A stretch of DNA of 64,000 nucleotides, from assembly GCF_018130065.1 (NCBI RefSeq), contig NZ_JAFCME010000011.1, positions 62,001 to 126,000 on the forward strand, in the 5' to 3' direction. The stretch comes from Bradyrhizobium sp. AUGA SZCCT0158. GTDB taxonomy: Bacteria; Pseudomonadota; Alphaproteobacteria; Rhizobiales; Xanthobacteraceae. The position numbers and the translations under genes were made by a program. Shown here piece after piece: positions 27,544 to 34,660 of this stretch. Numbering within the stretch: position 1 is the first letter of the stretch; each line of letters starts with the position of its first letter. The notes under the pieces were generated by a model. That model did not search any database. It saw nothing but the letters and a program-made list of their open reading frames with translations, and was not told the origin of the DNA.

Positions 27544-28310
27544 TCCGCGGCCTCAGGCCTGTTCTCCAGGATCGAAACCACGCGGACTTCCGTCAGCCCG
27601 ACGGCGAATGCAAACAGCTTCGCGGTCGCGTCGTCGAGCATGTAGTACTGGATCCTGACGAGGATGGAACCGACGAGACCGGCGAGCGTCGTGTACATGG
27701 CGACCGCCATGCCGTCGCTCATCAGATTCATCGAAGACCTGACCGTGCTGCGGTCGCTGGGATCTAACCCCGCAATTGGCGCCAGCATCATGATGAATCC
27801 GATGATCGTGCCGAGCAGGCCCAGCTTCATCAGCGTGTCACTGGCGAAGGCGCCAAACTGGTTGGAGCCGCGTAGCCGGCTGGCCAGTCCGCGCAGCAGC
27901 AGCGTCTGATCGAGCTTGCGGGATCCCTGCAGGCGTGCCTTGACGGCAAGGTCACGAATGTGGGCCGCGACCAGGCCGGTTGGAAGCAGGCCGACGCCTT
28001 CGACGACGACGGCGTCGCCGTCAAGATCAATGCGACCCGATCCAGATGCGATCAACGCGCCTGTGCGGCGCGCCGCATCGCCCTCGCGCGCAATCACGAT
28101 CGTGCGCCACAGGCAATGCAGCGACGTCGCAACATAGAGCAGCGCGATGATCGGCGAGAGATAGGTGCGATCGCCAGCGATCATCTGCCGAATGAGGCCG
28201 AAGCGCCACAACAGAAAGAACGCAAAAATCCACAGCCCGGTGAAGACCAGCCATCGCAACAGAGGCCCGCGGTCACCAAAAGAATCTAGATCGCCACTCG
28301 CCGTTGGCAT
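27540..28310 (-). CDS. MotA/TolQ/ExbB-family proton-channel-like protein
   Basis: A 256-residue inner-membrane protein with four helices: about 17-40, 50-68, 160-181 and 201-220. The last two carry the family signature, MKLGLLGTIIGFIMMLAPIA and DGMAVAMYTTLAGLVGSILV; T168 and T207/T208 sit where pore threonines lie in ExbB/MotA relatives. Such proteins use the proton gradient to drive a periplasmic partner. ATG 28310 is chosen for the GAGGT 7 nt upstream; a 28-residue longer form would translate the tandem repeats at 28317-28358. It is first of a three-gene operon and divergent from pqqA. Confidence 0.85.
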   Translation of the reverse strand: MPTASGDLDSFGDRGPLLRWLVFTGLWIFAFFLLWRFGLIRQMIAGDRTYLSPIIALLYVATSLHCLWRTIVIAREGDAARRTGALIASGSGRIDLDGDAVVVEGVGLLPTGLVAAHIRDLAVKARLQGSRKLDQTLLLRGLASRLRGSNQFGAFASDTLMKLGLLGTIIGFIMMLAPIAGLDPSDRSTVRSSMNLMSDGMAVAMYTTLAGLVGSILVRIQYYMLDDATAKLFAFAVGLTEVRVVSILENRPEAAE

Positions 28311-28657
28311 CCGGACACCTCGACCCAAGAACCTGGACCCAAGAACCTCGACCCAAGAGAACACCAGCCTTCCACATGTCGCATGGGCAGGCAAACCGAA
28401 TTCGTCAAGTGGTGTTCAAGCTTCCGTTGGGCACGAGGTCTTTCACGGCCCGTGCGCTATTGCGCTCATGTCGCGTAGCGAGCCGGTGTTCCGATTTGTC
28501 TAGGAGCGAAGTGACTTTGTCCGAGAGAGAAATATTGGCGGCCAGGTGCGGCACTCCAGCGTTGTGCGTCGATGTTCCGTACTTGCGCTGCGTCCGGGGC
28601 CGCCCTAGGTTCTGCTCCGGCGTGAACGTCGCGCCAAACTAGTTGGGAGGACCCCGA
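28311..28657. promoter_or_regulatory. 347 bp divergent region between ExbB-like operon and pqqA
   Basis: It holds the leftward leader of the ExbB-like operon with three 14 bp tandem repeats (28317-28358) and the rightward leader of pqqA. There is no credible protein gene; open frames are repeat-derived or arginine-rich. The promoters are not resolved by eye. Confidence 0.5.
28317..28358. repeat. Three tandem 14 bp repeats in the leader of the ExbB-like gene
   Basis: ACCTCGACCCAAGA (28317-28330), ACCTGGACCCAAGA (28331-28344) and ACCTCGACCCAAGA (28345-28358) are head to tail. On the transcribed strand each unit reads TCTTGGGTCGAGGT or its one-base variant (CCAGGT in the middle unit). The outer units carry a GAGGT Shine-Dalgarno-like core, and the last one serves the ATG at 28310. 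Confidence 0.9.
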
Positions 28658-28738
28658 ATGACTTGGAAGACTCCGAAAATTGTCGAAGTGTCGGTGGGCA
28701 TGGAAATCAACATGTACGCCTGCGCATCGCGCAAATAG
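28658..28738 (+). CDS. pqqA: PqqA, precursor peptide of pyrroloquinoline quinone (orphan copy)
   Basis: A 26-residue peptide beginning MTWKTPKIVEVSVGMEI. The universal cross-link motif Glu-x3-Tyr is present: Glu16 (in GMEI) and Tyr20, the two residues that PqqE joins to build PQQ. An N-terminal Lys/Pro and VEV segment and a basic C terminus (SRK) match alphaproteobacterial PqqA. GGGAGG lies 7 nt upstream of the ATG. The expected pqqBCDE genes do not follow; the next gene is an outer-membrane-like protein 381 bp away. PqqA supplies the backbone of the XoxF cofactor, and the locus is 4.6 kb from xoxF. It may be an extra dose of precursor controlled with xoxF (inference). Confidence 0.93.
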   Translation: MTWKTPKIVEVSVGMEINMYACASRK

Positions 28739-29119
28739 ACTGCACCGAAACGATCTGCCCGGCTCTGGCTGCATTCTGTTGCTCGAGCCGTGGCAGGCGT
28801 CCGGTTCAAGATCTGGTCCGGCTCGAGATTTAGTCCGGCGCGAGAATTAGTCCGGTTCAGTATCTCAGAACATCGCCTCGCGAAATCACGCAGCACCCAG
28901 CTCCCTTTGCATTGATCGGCTTGCGTCAGGCTTCCTGCAGAAGAAGCTTGCCATTTGATCTTCCCTGACGGGGGCGCCCTCGTGCCGGCTCCGGGTGCCA
29001 TGATCCGGAATTCCGGGAACACGCCTTTCGATTCCTTGGCCGCAGCCCTCTGCGCCATGCTAGGGTGCCGGCAGTGACGCCTCGTTCATTCCCGTCGTTT
29101 TCATTCCTGTGGCTCGTGG
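28739..29119. other. 381 bp gene-free region downstream of pqqA with 17 bp repeats
   Basis: No gene is supported. The left part carries a four-unit degenerate 17 bp tandem repeat (separate entry); the rest is AT/GC mixed without hairpins that I can see. The promoter of the next gene should be near its right end. Confidence 0.5.
28800..28867. repeat. Four degenerate 17 bp tandem repeats after pqqA
   Basis: Units: TCCGGTTCAAGATCTGG (28800-28816), TCCGGCTCGAGATTTAG (28817-28833), TCCGGCGCGAGAATTAG (28834-28850), TCCGGTTCAGTATCTCA (28851-28867). The TCCGG start is invariant. The period is about one and a half helical turns. It could be a decayed repeat or a multi-site operator. Confidence 0.85.
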
Positions 29120-29986
29120 ATGCCAATTCGTTCGAACACCTGCCGGGTGGTATTCGTCTGTCTCGCCGCGCTGCTTCCGGGTGGTGTTTGCGCGGAAGGC
29201 ATTGATACCGAGCATCTGTTCGGCTTCATGATCGGCACGGATATCGGCACTGTCGGCGAGCGCGAGCTGCAGAGCGAGACCACCGGACGATTTTCCAAGA
29301 ATGGCGGAAAGTATCGCGCGATCGGGCAGGAATTCGAATTGGAGTTCGTGCCTGCCAAAAATGTTCGGGTGGAGTTGGGAACCAGCTTTGCGTCCCATTA
29401 CATCCGCGGCGTTCCAGGCCTGGAGGATCGGCGCCAATTGTCGTGGGAAGGCGTCTCCTTGGACCTGCGCTACCGGTTTCTCGATCGGGACGCCGCCCCA
29501 TTCGGTTTTACCGTCGCGGTCGAAGGCCACGGCAGCCGCATTGACGAGTCTTCCGCGGCGGCGGTCCGAAGCTACGGGGCGGGACTGGCGCTGGCGTTCG
29601 ATCGCGAAATAATTCCGAACGTCGCCGTCACCGCGCTCAATCTGATTTACCAGCCGGAATGGACGCGCCTTGTCGGCACGCGAGCCGCAGAGCAGGAATC
29701 GACCATCGGCGCCGCGCTCGCCTTGATGGTGCAAACACGTCCGGGCGTCTTTCTCGGCGGTGAAGCCCGCTACCTCAGGCAATATGAAGGGATCGGGTTG
29801 CAGGAATTCGAAGGCCAGGCGCTGTTTGTCGGACCAACCGCCTATTTTCAATTGTCGCCGCGCTCACGATTGACCGCGGCCTGGAGCGTTCAGGCATGGG
29901 GGCGTCCGGCCGGATCGAATGCGGCGCTCGATCTCGTCAACTTCGAACGCCATCACGCGCGGCTGATTTTCGGCGTTAACTTTTGA
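29120..29986 (+). CDS. Probable outer-membrane beta-barrel protein
   Basis: A 288-residue protein with an N-terminal signal peptide (VVFVCLAALLPGGVCAE). The mature sequence alternates polar and hydrophobic residues in strand-like runs (VSLDLRYRFL, AGLALAFDREI, TAYFQLSPRSRL, RLTAAWSVQAWG) and ends in Phe (LIFGVNF), the usual signature of a beta-barrel recognised by the Bam machinery. There are no catalytic motifs. It is downstream of pqqA on the same strand but 381 bp away, so probably separately expressed. A role as a porin or sensor in the quinoprotein island is possible but unproven. Confidence 0.72.
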   Translation: MPIRSNTCRVVFVCLAALLPGGVCAEGIDTEHLFGFMIGTDIGTVGERELQSETTGRFSKNGGKYRAIGQEFELEFVPAKNVRVELGTSFASHYIRGVPGLEDRRQLSWEGVSLDLRYRFLDRDAAPFGFTVAVEGHGSRIDESSAAAVRSYGAGLALAFDREIIPNVAVTALNLIYQPEWTRLVGTRAAEQESTIGAALALMVQTRPGVFLGGEARYLRQYEGIGLQEFEGQALFVGPTAYFQLSPRSRLTAAWSVQAWGRPAGSNAALDLVNFERHHARLIFGVNF

Positions 29987-30108
29987 GCCTGTGCGGCTGA
30001 CTCGAGGTCGCCGGGAACCGGATTTTCACGGTGTGGTGAAACTTTGCTCTGCCTGATACGTAGCTGTTTGTGTTATCTATTCAACGCACTAGCTCTGGGA
30101 TCTCAGGC

Positions 30109-30345
30109 ATGAATGCGATCGACCTGGTACTGACCGTGTGTGCCGTGCTGTCGCCGGCCACCTGCGAAGAACGGCATCTGGTGTTTTCATCGGATGTTTC
30201 TCCGCGGCAATGCGTCATGGCTGCGCAACCCTATATCGCGCAATGGGTCGGCGAGCATCCGAAATGGACCGCGGTCAAGTGGCGCTGCGAATATCCGCAC
30301 CACAACGACCGGGCGGACAAGGGCGAAGTGACACCCGCAGGCTGA
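30109..30345 (+). CDS. Small conserved protein, 78 residues, unknown function
   Basis: It starts MNAIDLVLTVCAVLSP and has Cys residues at about 11, 19, 36 and 60, with a VKWRCEYP segment near the C terminus. The N-terminal hydrophobic stretch is short and may be a signal or a peripheral helix. Regular cysteines suggest a disulfide-bonded periplasmic or zinc-binding mini-protein. ATG 30109 is preferred over a GTG 39 bp upstream because the conserved-looking part begins there; the RBS is weak either way. It lies alone between the barrel gene and a convergent secreted-protein gene. Confidence 0.6.
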   Translation: MNAIDLVLTVCAVLSPATCEERHLVFSSDVSPRQCVMAAQPYIAQWVGEHPKWTAVKWRCEYPHHNDRADKGEVTPAG

Positions 30346-30372
30346 AGCCATCCTGTCAGGCCGCCGCAAGGG

Positions 30373-30723
30373 TTACTTGTTGCAGTCCTTTAAATCCTTG
30401 TCGGCAATCGAAAATACGGCATCCGCCTTGATCTCGATGTCCCTCACAAGGCACTGCCGCGCGTCGGGATAACTTACCTTGGCATCGTATTGTCCCGGCT
30501 CCACGCCCGTGATGCGAAGGCGTTCGTCGTGGTCGACCTCCTTGTCCTTGTCGTTCAGGGTCAGGTTAGGTCCCCAAGTGTCCTTCCCGACCGGCGACAG
30601 CTGGAAACCCGATATTGTCGAGGTGGTCAGGTTCCAGAGCCGGATGCCCTTGCCCTTGCTCTGCGCGGCGAGTTCGCCGGCGCCCGCCAACAACAGCACG
30701 ACCAAGGCCAGTATCCATCGCAT
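30373..30723 (-). CDS. Small secreted protein of unknown function
   Basis: A 116-residue protein with signal peptide (MRWILALVVLLLAGAGELAAQ). The mature part looks like a small beta-sandwich: GIRLWNLTTSTISGFQLSP, then DERLRITGVEPGQYDAKVSY, with two cysteines near 93 and 114. The start at 30723 is taken because the signal begins there and GAGG lies 8 nt upstream. It is downstream of and on the same strand as the ABC genes at 30840-33277, and may be part of that unit. No function assignable. Confidence 0.68.
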   Translation of the reverse strand: MRWILALVVLLLAGAGELAAQSKGKGIRLWNLTTSTISGFQLSPVGKDTWGPNLTLNDKDKEVDHDERLRITGVEPGQYDAKVSYPDARQCLVRDIEIKADAVFSIADKDLKDCNK

Positions 30724-30839
30724 TATGAGATCCTCCCGCGGCAAGCCTCAAGCGCTTCCTACCTTATCAGACGTTTCCGGTTTTTCGCCGTCTCGAAAGT
30801 TTTTGGTGCTTTTCAATCTCGCTGAATCACATCGAGCAA

Positions 30840-31598
30840 CTATGAGGCATCCCGCCCGGTGAGACCGCCGTTGATCCGCTGCATGATGTCCGACTTGATC
30901 GCCGCGATCTCGGCGTCGCCCCGCGCGCGACGCGGCGTGCGGATGGGCAGATCGGCGACAACCCGGGCCGGGCGCGGCGACAGCAGAAACAAGCGGTCGC
31001 CGAGGCGGGCCGCATCGTCCACGTCATGGGTCACCAGCAGCGTCATCACGGAACGGCCGTCGACCAGCATGGCAATCTGATCGCGCAGGCGCGCGGCGAG
31101 GGCGCCATCGAGCGAGGCCAGCGGCTCGTCGAGAATGAGGAAATCCGGCTCGATGGCGAACGCGCGCGCGAGCGCGACGCGCCGGGCAAGGCCGAGCGAT
31201 AATTCGCCGGGAAAATGCTTGCGATGCTCGTTCAGCTCCAGAATTTCGAACAGCGCCGAAAGCTTCGTTTCGTCGGCCAGGGGTGCGACAAGCCGCACGT
31301 TTTCCTCGACCGATCGCCACGGCAGCAGCCGCGGTTCCTGGAATACGATGCCGATGCGCGCGCCGGCCGGACGCTCCACGCGTCCCTGAAAGTCGTGGTC
31401 GAGGCCGGCGAGAATCCTCAGCATGGTACTCTTGCCGCAGCCGGATGGACCGACCAAAACGCCGACCTCTCCGGCATCGAGCGCAAAGGCCACGCCGGCG
31501 ATCACGTCGTGCTGTTCGCCCGCCGCGTTCCTGAACTTCTTGCTGGCTATATCGACGTCAAGCCGCACGGGGGCGCCACCGGGATAGCCGGGCCTCAA
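30840..31598 (-). CDS. ABC transporter ATP-binding protein, SsuB/TauB-like
   Basis: A 252-residue ATPase. Walker A GPSGCGKST (about 50-58), a Q-loop FQEPRLLPW, signature GELSLGLARR (slightly degenerate from LSGG: LSLG), Walker B FLILDEP, and switch His in VTHDVDD. These fit importers for nitrate, sulfonate, taurine or related anions. It overlaps the permease gene end by 41 bp if the first ATG is used; a GTG at 31565 would remove the overlap. The LSGGQ signature being LSLGL is notable. The substrate is unknown; the genomic setting is the quinoprotein island. Confidence 0.86.
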   Translation of the reverse strand: MRPGYPGGAPVRLDVDIASKKFRNAAGEQHDVIAGVAFALDAGEVGVLVGPSGCGKSTMLRILAGLDHDFQGRVERPAGARIGIVFQEPRLLPWRSVEENVRLVAPLADETKLSALFEILELNEHRKHFPGELSLGLARRVALARAFAIEPDFLILDEPLASLDGALAARLRDQIAMLVDGRSVMTLLVTHDVDDAARLGDRLFLLSPRPARVVADLPIRTPRRARGDAEIAAIKSDIMQRINGGLTGRDAS

Positions 31599-32295
31599 AT
31601 GGCTGCACCAACACGGTTTCGATGACGAGCACGACCGCCGCGAAGCTCAGTGAGTAGGCGAGCAAAAGCGGGATGTCGAACAATTGGAACGCCACGCCAA
31701 TCTCGAAGCCAACGCCGTTCGGGCGTCCAAGCAGTTCCGCAACTAGGACGATCTTCCAGACCAGAGAAAGGCCCGATCGCGCAGCGGCCGCGATATAGGG
31801 CGCCAGTTGCGGCAATATGACGTGCCGGAACGTCCTTGAGCGCGGCAATGCAAATACTGTCGCCATTTCGTCGAGCGCCGCGTCGAGTGCCCGCGCGCCC
31901 TCGCGTAACGTCACGACGGCGGTCGGCAGCTTGTTGATGGCAATTGCCGCAATGGCGGCGATTTCCGTCAATCCGGCCCAGATATAGGCGAGCACGATGA
32001 CCACGAGCGCGGGTAGATTGAGCAGCAGGATCAGCCAGGGGTCGCCCAGCCGGTCGGCAAGCCGCACTCGGCCCATCAGGTAGCCGATGGCGGAACCCAG
32101 CGACATCGCCAGGGTGAAGGCGAGCGCCACGCGCGCCAATGTCACGCCGAGATTGAGGAACAAGTCACCCGACTTCGCTTCCGCAAGCATGGCCGCGAGG
32201 ACGGTGGGCGGAGGCGGCAGCTTCGCGTCGCCGGCGAGCAACGAGGCGATCCACCAGGTCGCGAAGAACACGGCGAATGACAGCAGACGCGGCAC
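31558..32295 (-). CDS. ABC transporter permease, SsuC/TauC-like
   Basis: A 245-residue inner-membrane protein with about six helices and the EAA-loop region MATVFALPRSRTFRHVILPQ. The GTG at 32295 is chosen: GGGAG precedes it, it lies 1 bp after the binding-protein stop, and the first hydrophobic helix starts directly (LLSFAVFFATWW). A longer ATG frame would only read through the upstream gene. Partner of the ATPase at 30840 and the binding protein at 32297. Confidence 0.85.
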   Translation of the reverse strand: MPRLLSFAVFFATWWIASLLAGDAKLPPPPTVLAAMLAEAKSGDLFLNLGVTLARVALAFTLAMSLGSAIGYLMGRVRLADRLGDPWLILLLNLPALVVIVLAYIWAGLTEIAAIAAIAINKLPTAVVTLREGARALDAALDEMATVFALPRSRTFRHVILPQLAPYIAAAARSGLSLVWKIVLVAELLGRPNGVGFEIGVAFQLFDIPLLLAYSLSFAAVVLVIETVLVQPFEARLSRWRPRAA

Positions 32296-32296
32296 C

Positions 32297-33277
32297 TCAG
32301 TCTCCCGGAATCGCGTGATAGAATGTGCCGGAAGCAAGCTCTGGCGCAGCCCCGACGAGTTCGCGGCCACCGATGTCTGCCAATACGCGATAGAGGGTGC
32401 GCGCGTCGGCCTCCTCGTCGGCAATCGGGCGACGTGGAATTCCCTCCCGATAGCGATCGCGATAGACGCGGAGCGTTGCGGCATCGCCGGCGCCGGTCAG
32501 CGGCGCAATTGTCTCCCACTCGGCATCCGAGGTCGACAGGATCTCCTTCGCCATGCGGGTCATGGCGATAAAGCGGGCCACTTTGTCCTGGTTGGCGTTT
32601 GCCCATGCTTCGTCGAAGACGTAGCCGATCATCGCGGTGCGGCCGGTGGCGCCAAGCTTCGGCAGCAGATCCTCGACGCCGGCGACGCGGCGGAAGCCTT
32701 TGGCTTCCAGCACCGCGCAGAAATTCCAGTAGTTCATGGTGGCGTCCATTTCCCCGCTGAGCGTCTTTGCCGTCAGCAGCGGCGGCGCGCCGTAAGCGAT
32801 GGTCGCCTCCGACTTCAGGTCGATGCCGCCCCGTTTCAGCCACGCCTGCAACAGCAGCCAGTTCTTGTCGATCGGGCCGCCGGCAACGGCGAGCTTGCGG
32901 CCCTTGAGATCGGCCAAGGTCTGGATCGGCGACGCGGCCGGCACCATGACGGCGCCGAGCGCGCTCGAATAGGGATAGAATGTCAGCTTGGCGCCAAGCG
33001 TACGTTCGCGCGACACCCACAGCCAGTCGGAGACGATGATATCGGCGTTGCCTGCGCGTAGCGCGATCTTGCCTGCCTCCGGGCTCGCGAGCTCAACAAC
33101 CCCGACGGAGAGGTTGGCCTGCTTGTCGAGACCATGGGCGCGGATCACGGCAAGTTCCCAGGCGAATGTTCCGGTTTTTTGCACCGCAACCCGCACGGTC
33201 TCAGCGCTGTAGCATGCACCGACCTGCGCAAAGGCCAAAATACCCGCAGCCAGCAGCATGCGAATGCAAATTGTCAT
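32297..33277 (-). CDS. ABC transporter periplasmic binding protein, SsuA/NMT1-like
   Basis: A 326-residue protein from ATG 33277 (an ATG 42 bp further upstream is possible). Signal peptide MTICIRMLLAAGILAF..., cleavage near CYSAE. Typical NMT1/SsuA elements: QTLADLKGRKLAVAGGP and a ligand lobe with SGEMDATMNYWN. The family binds aliphatic sulfonates, nitrate or thiamine precursors. It is first of a three-gene importer unit and divergent from a small secreted-protein gene. Similar importers sit in other quinoprotein loci, but the substrate is open. Confidence 0.85.
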   Translation of the reverse strand: MTICIRMLLAAGILAFAQVGACYSAETVRVAVQKTGTFAWELAVIRAHGLDKQANLSVGVVELASPEAGKIALRAGNADIIVSDWLWVSRERTLGAKLTFYPYSSALGAVMVPAASPIQTLADLKGRKLAVAGGPIDKNWLLLQAWLKRGGIDLKSEATIAYGAPPLLTAKTLSGEMDATMNYWNFCAVLEAKGFRRVAGVEDLLPKLGATGRTAMIGYVFDEAWANANQDKVARFIAMTRMAKEILSTSDAEWETIAPLTGAGDAATLRVYRDRYREGIPRRPIADEEADARTLYRVLADIGGRELVGAAPELASGTFYHAIPGD

Positions 33278-33355
33278 GGTGAGCCGTTTCCGCGCGCATC
33301 TTTTCTTGAGGACTGTCATAGCATAGCTTCCACGCTTCGTAGCGGGAGGAAGATC

Positions 33356-33715
33356 ATGGCAGCTGTCGGATCGGTACGACGTATTGTCGCCGCGTTGTCA
33401 GCGTTGACGGCGATGGTAACGATGGCGCGGGCCGCAGACATCAACGACTATCCGACCTCGGCGCGCGCCGAATACGTCTTTGGTTGTCTCAAGGCGAATG
33501 GCGAGACGCGGCAGGCGATCGAACAATGCTCCTGCTCGATCGATATCATCGCATCGATCATCCCTTACGAGCGCTATGTCTCGGCCGAAACCGTCCTCAG
33601 CATGGCGCAGCACCGGGGCAATCTGGGCGGGCAGTTCCGCACTTCAGAGCAGGCGGCGAGCGCGCTCAATGATCTCAGGCGCGCACAGGCTGAAGCAGAG
33701 GTGCGATGTTTCTAG
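33356..33715 (+). CDS. Small secreted cysteine-containing protein of the quinoprotein island
   Basis: A 119-residue protein with a signal peptide (VRRIVAALSALTAMVTMARAAD). The mature part has four cysteines: one in FGCLKANGE, two in QCSCSID, one two residues from the C terminus. This could form two disulfides. The start at 33356 has GGGAGG 7 nt upstream; upstream in-frame sequence is antisense to the ABC binding-protein gene. It is convergent with the SoxYZ-like gene. It resembles small proteins found beside quinoprotein dehydrogenase accessory genes, with no known role. Confidence 0.72.
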   Translation: MAAVGSVRRIVAALSALTAMVTMARAADINDYPTSARAEYVFGCLKANGETRQAIEQCSCSIDIIASIIPYERYVSAETVLSMAQHRGNLGGQFRTSEQAASALNDLRRAQAEAEVRCF

Positions 33716-33753
33716 ACGTGGTCGCGATGTGCTGGCGGTATTGCCGTGTCGCG

Positions 33754-34602
33754 TCAAGTGCCTGAATCGTCGACCTTCCATTCCTTCTGGAAGACGTGGC
33801 CTTCGGTATCCCTGGCTTCGGCCCGGAACCGCTTGGCGCCATTCGAAACATAGGTAAAGCGGATATTGGGGTCTTCCGAAATCGAGATGCCGCCTTCCAT
33901 CGCCAGCACCAGACTATCGTCCTGCCACAGCCGCAACTGGTCGACGAAGAAGGCCGGGATGTAGAGCTGGGTCACCTGATCCATCTGCAGGCCGGAATGG
34001 CTGGGATGACCGATCATGATCTGCGCCTCGCGGGTGGCGCTGGCGGGACCCTGGCCAAGCCCTTGACTAGCAGGTCCTTCACCGGCACGCGCGAATTGCC
34101 GGTATCGCATCAGCCCCAGGCGGCTTTTGGCATCGTCGGCGACCTTGGTGGCCGGTGCGGAGCAGCCGCCGGAAGCCTTCACGTAAGTCTTCGTCATATA
34201 GAGCTTGCCGTCGCTCAGTTCGGCCACGGCATGAACATCGGTGTAGTTGTTGACGCGCACACGCGTCGAGATTTCCGTCACATTGGCGTCCGGTCCCAGT
34301 TCGAACTTTGCCGCCATCGGCGCCGGATTCTGGTCGATCACCAGCGTGATTCTCACGACGCGGCGGCTGTCGCCAGGCGGGAGCTTGGTGCGCAGGGTGA
34401 CGGGAACGATCGCCGCATCCTCGGCGCGGTACGGCATCTCGATGGCGATCACGTCTGCGCCGTCGTTCATCGGGCGATTGTTGAAGATGTCCTGGACCAG
34501 TCCGGGCCACGGATCGTTGGCCGCAGGCGCAACGCGCGCGTCGACGAGCATGACGCTCAGGAGGCTGGCGATGCAGAGCAGGCGAAAACGACGTCCGGGC
34601 AT
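33754..34602 (-). CDS. Quinoprotein-associated SoxYZ-like carrier protein
   Basis: A 282-residue periplasmic protein with signal peptide. It fuses a SoxY-like domain (about 30-150, ending in YVKASGGCSAP with Cys147, where SoxY carries its substrate on a C-terminal GGCGG arm) to a SoxZ-like domain (about 185-275, including MIGHPSHSGLQMD). In sulfur oxidation SoxYZ carries covalently bound intermediates. The fused form is known as an accessory of quinoprotein dehydrogenases, with unknown cargo. No other sox genes are in the window. It shares the minus strand with the metallohydrolase 58 bp upstream, so likely one transcript. Confidence 0.85.
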   Translation of the reverse strand: MPGRRFRLLCIASLLSVMLVDARVAPAANDPWPGLVQDIFNNRPMNDGADVIAIEMPYRAEDAAIVPVTLRTKLPPGDSRRVVRITLVIDQNPAPMAAKFELGPDANVTEISTRVRVNNYTDVHAVAELSDGKLYMTKTYVKASGGCSAPATKVADDAKSRLGLMRYRQFARAGEGPASQGLGQGPASATREAQIMIGHPSHSGLQMDQVTQLYIPAFFVDQLRLWQDDSLVLAMEGGISISEDPNIRFTYVSNGAKRFRAEARDTEGHVFQKEWKVDDSGT

Positions 34603-34660
34603 GGCGGCACCCCTTCGCTGGGATGGAACGTAGCGCCGCCAGTATACGTCATCGGGCGGG

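Noticed and set aside
26297..28310. Zorya-type phage defence, because of the MotA/ExbB-like channel with a partner
   Set aside because: There is no OmpA/peptidoglycan-binding partner like ZorB and no helicase or nuclease genes; the neighbours are methanol/PQQ genes.
28317..28867. CRISPR array, because two sets of regular repeats occur here
   Set aside because: The units are contiguous, 14 and 17 bp long, with no unique spacers and no cas genes.
28639..29058. A 139-codon minus-strand frame overlapping pqqA
   Set aside because: It is antisense to the pqqA peptide and translates the 17 bp repeats; no signal, motif or RBS supports it.
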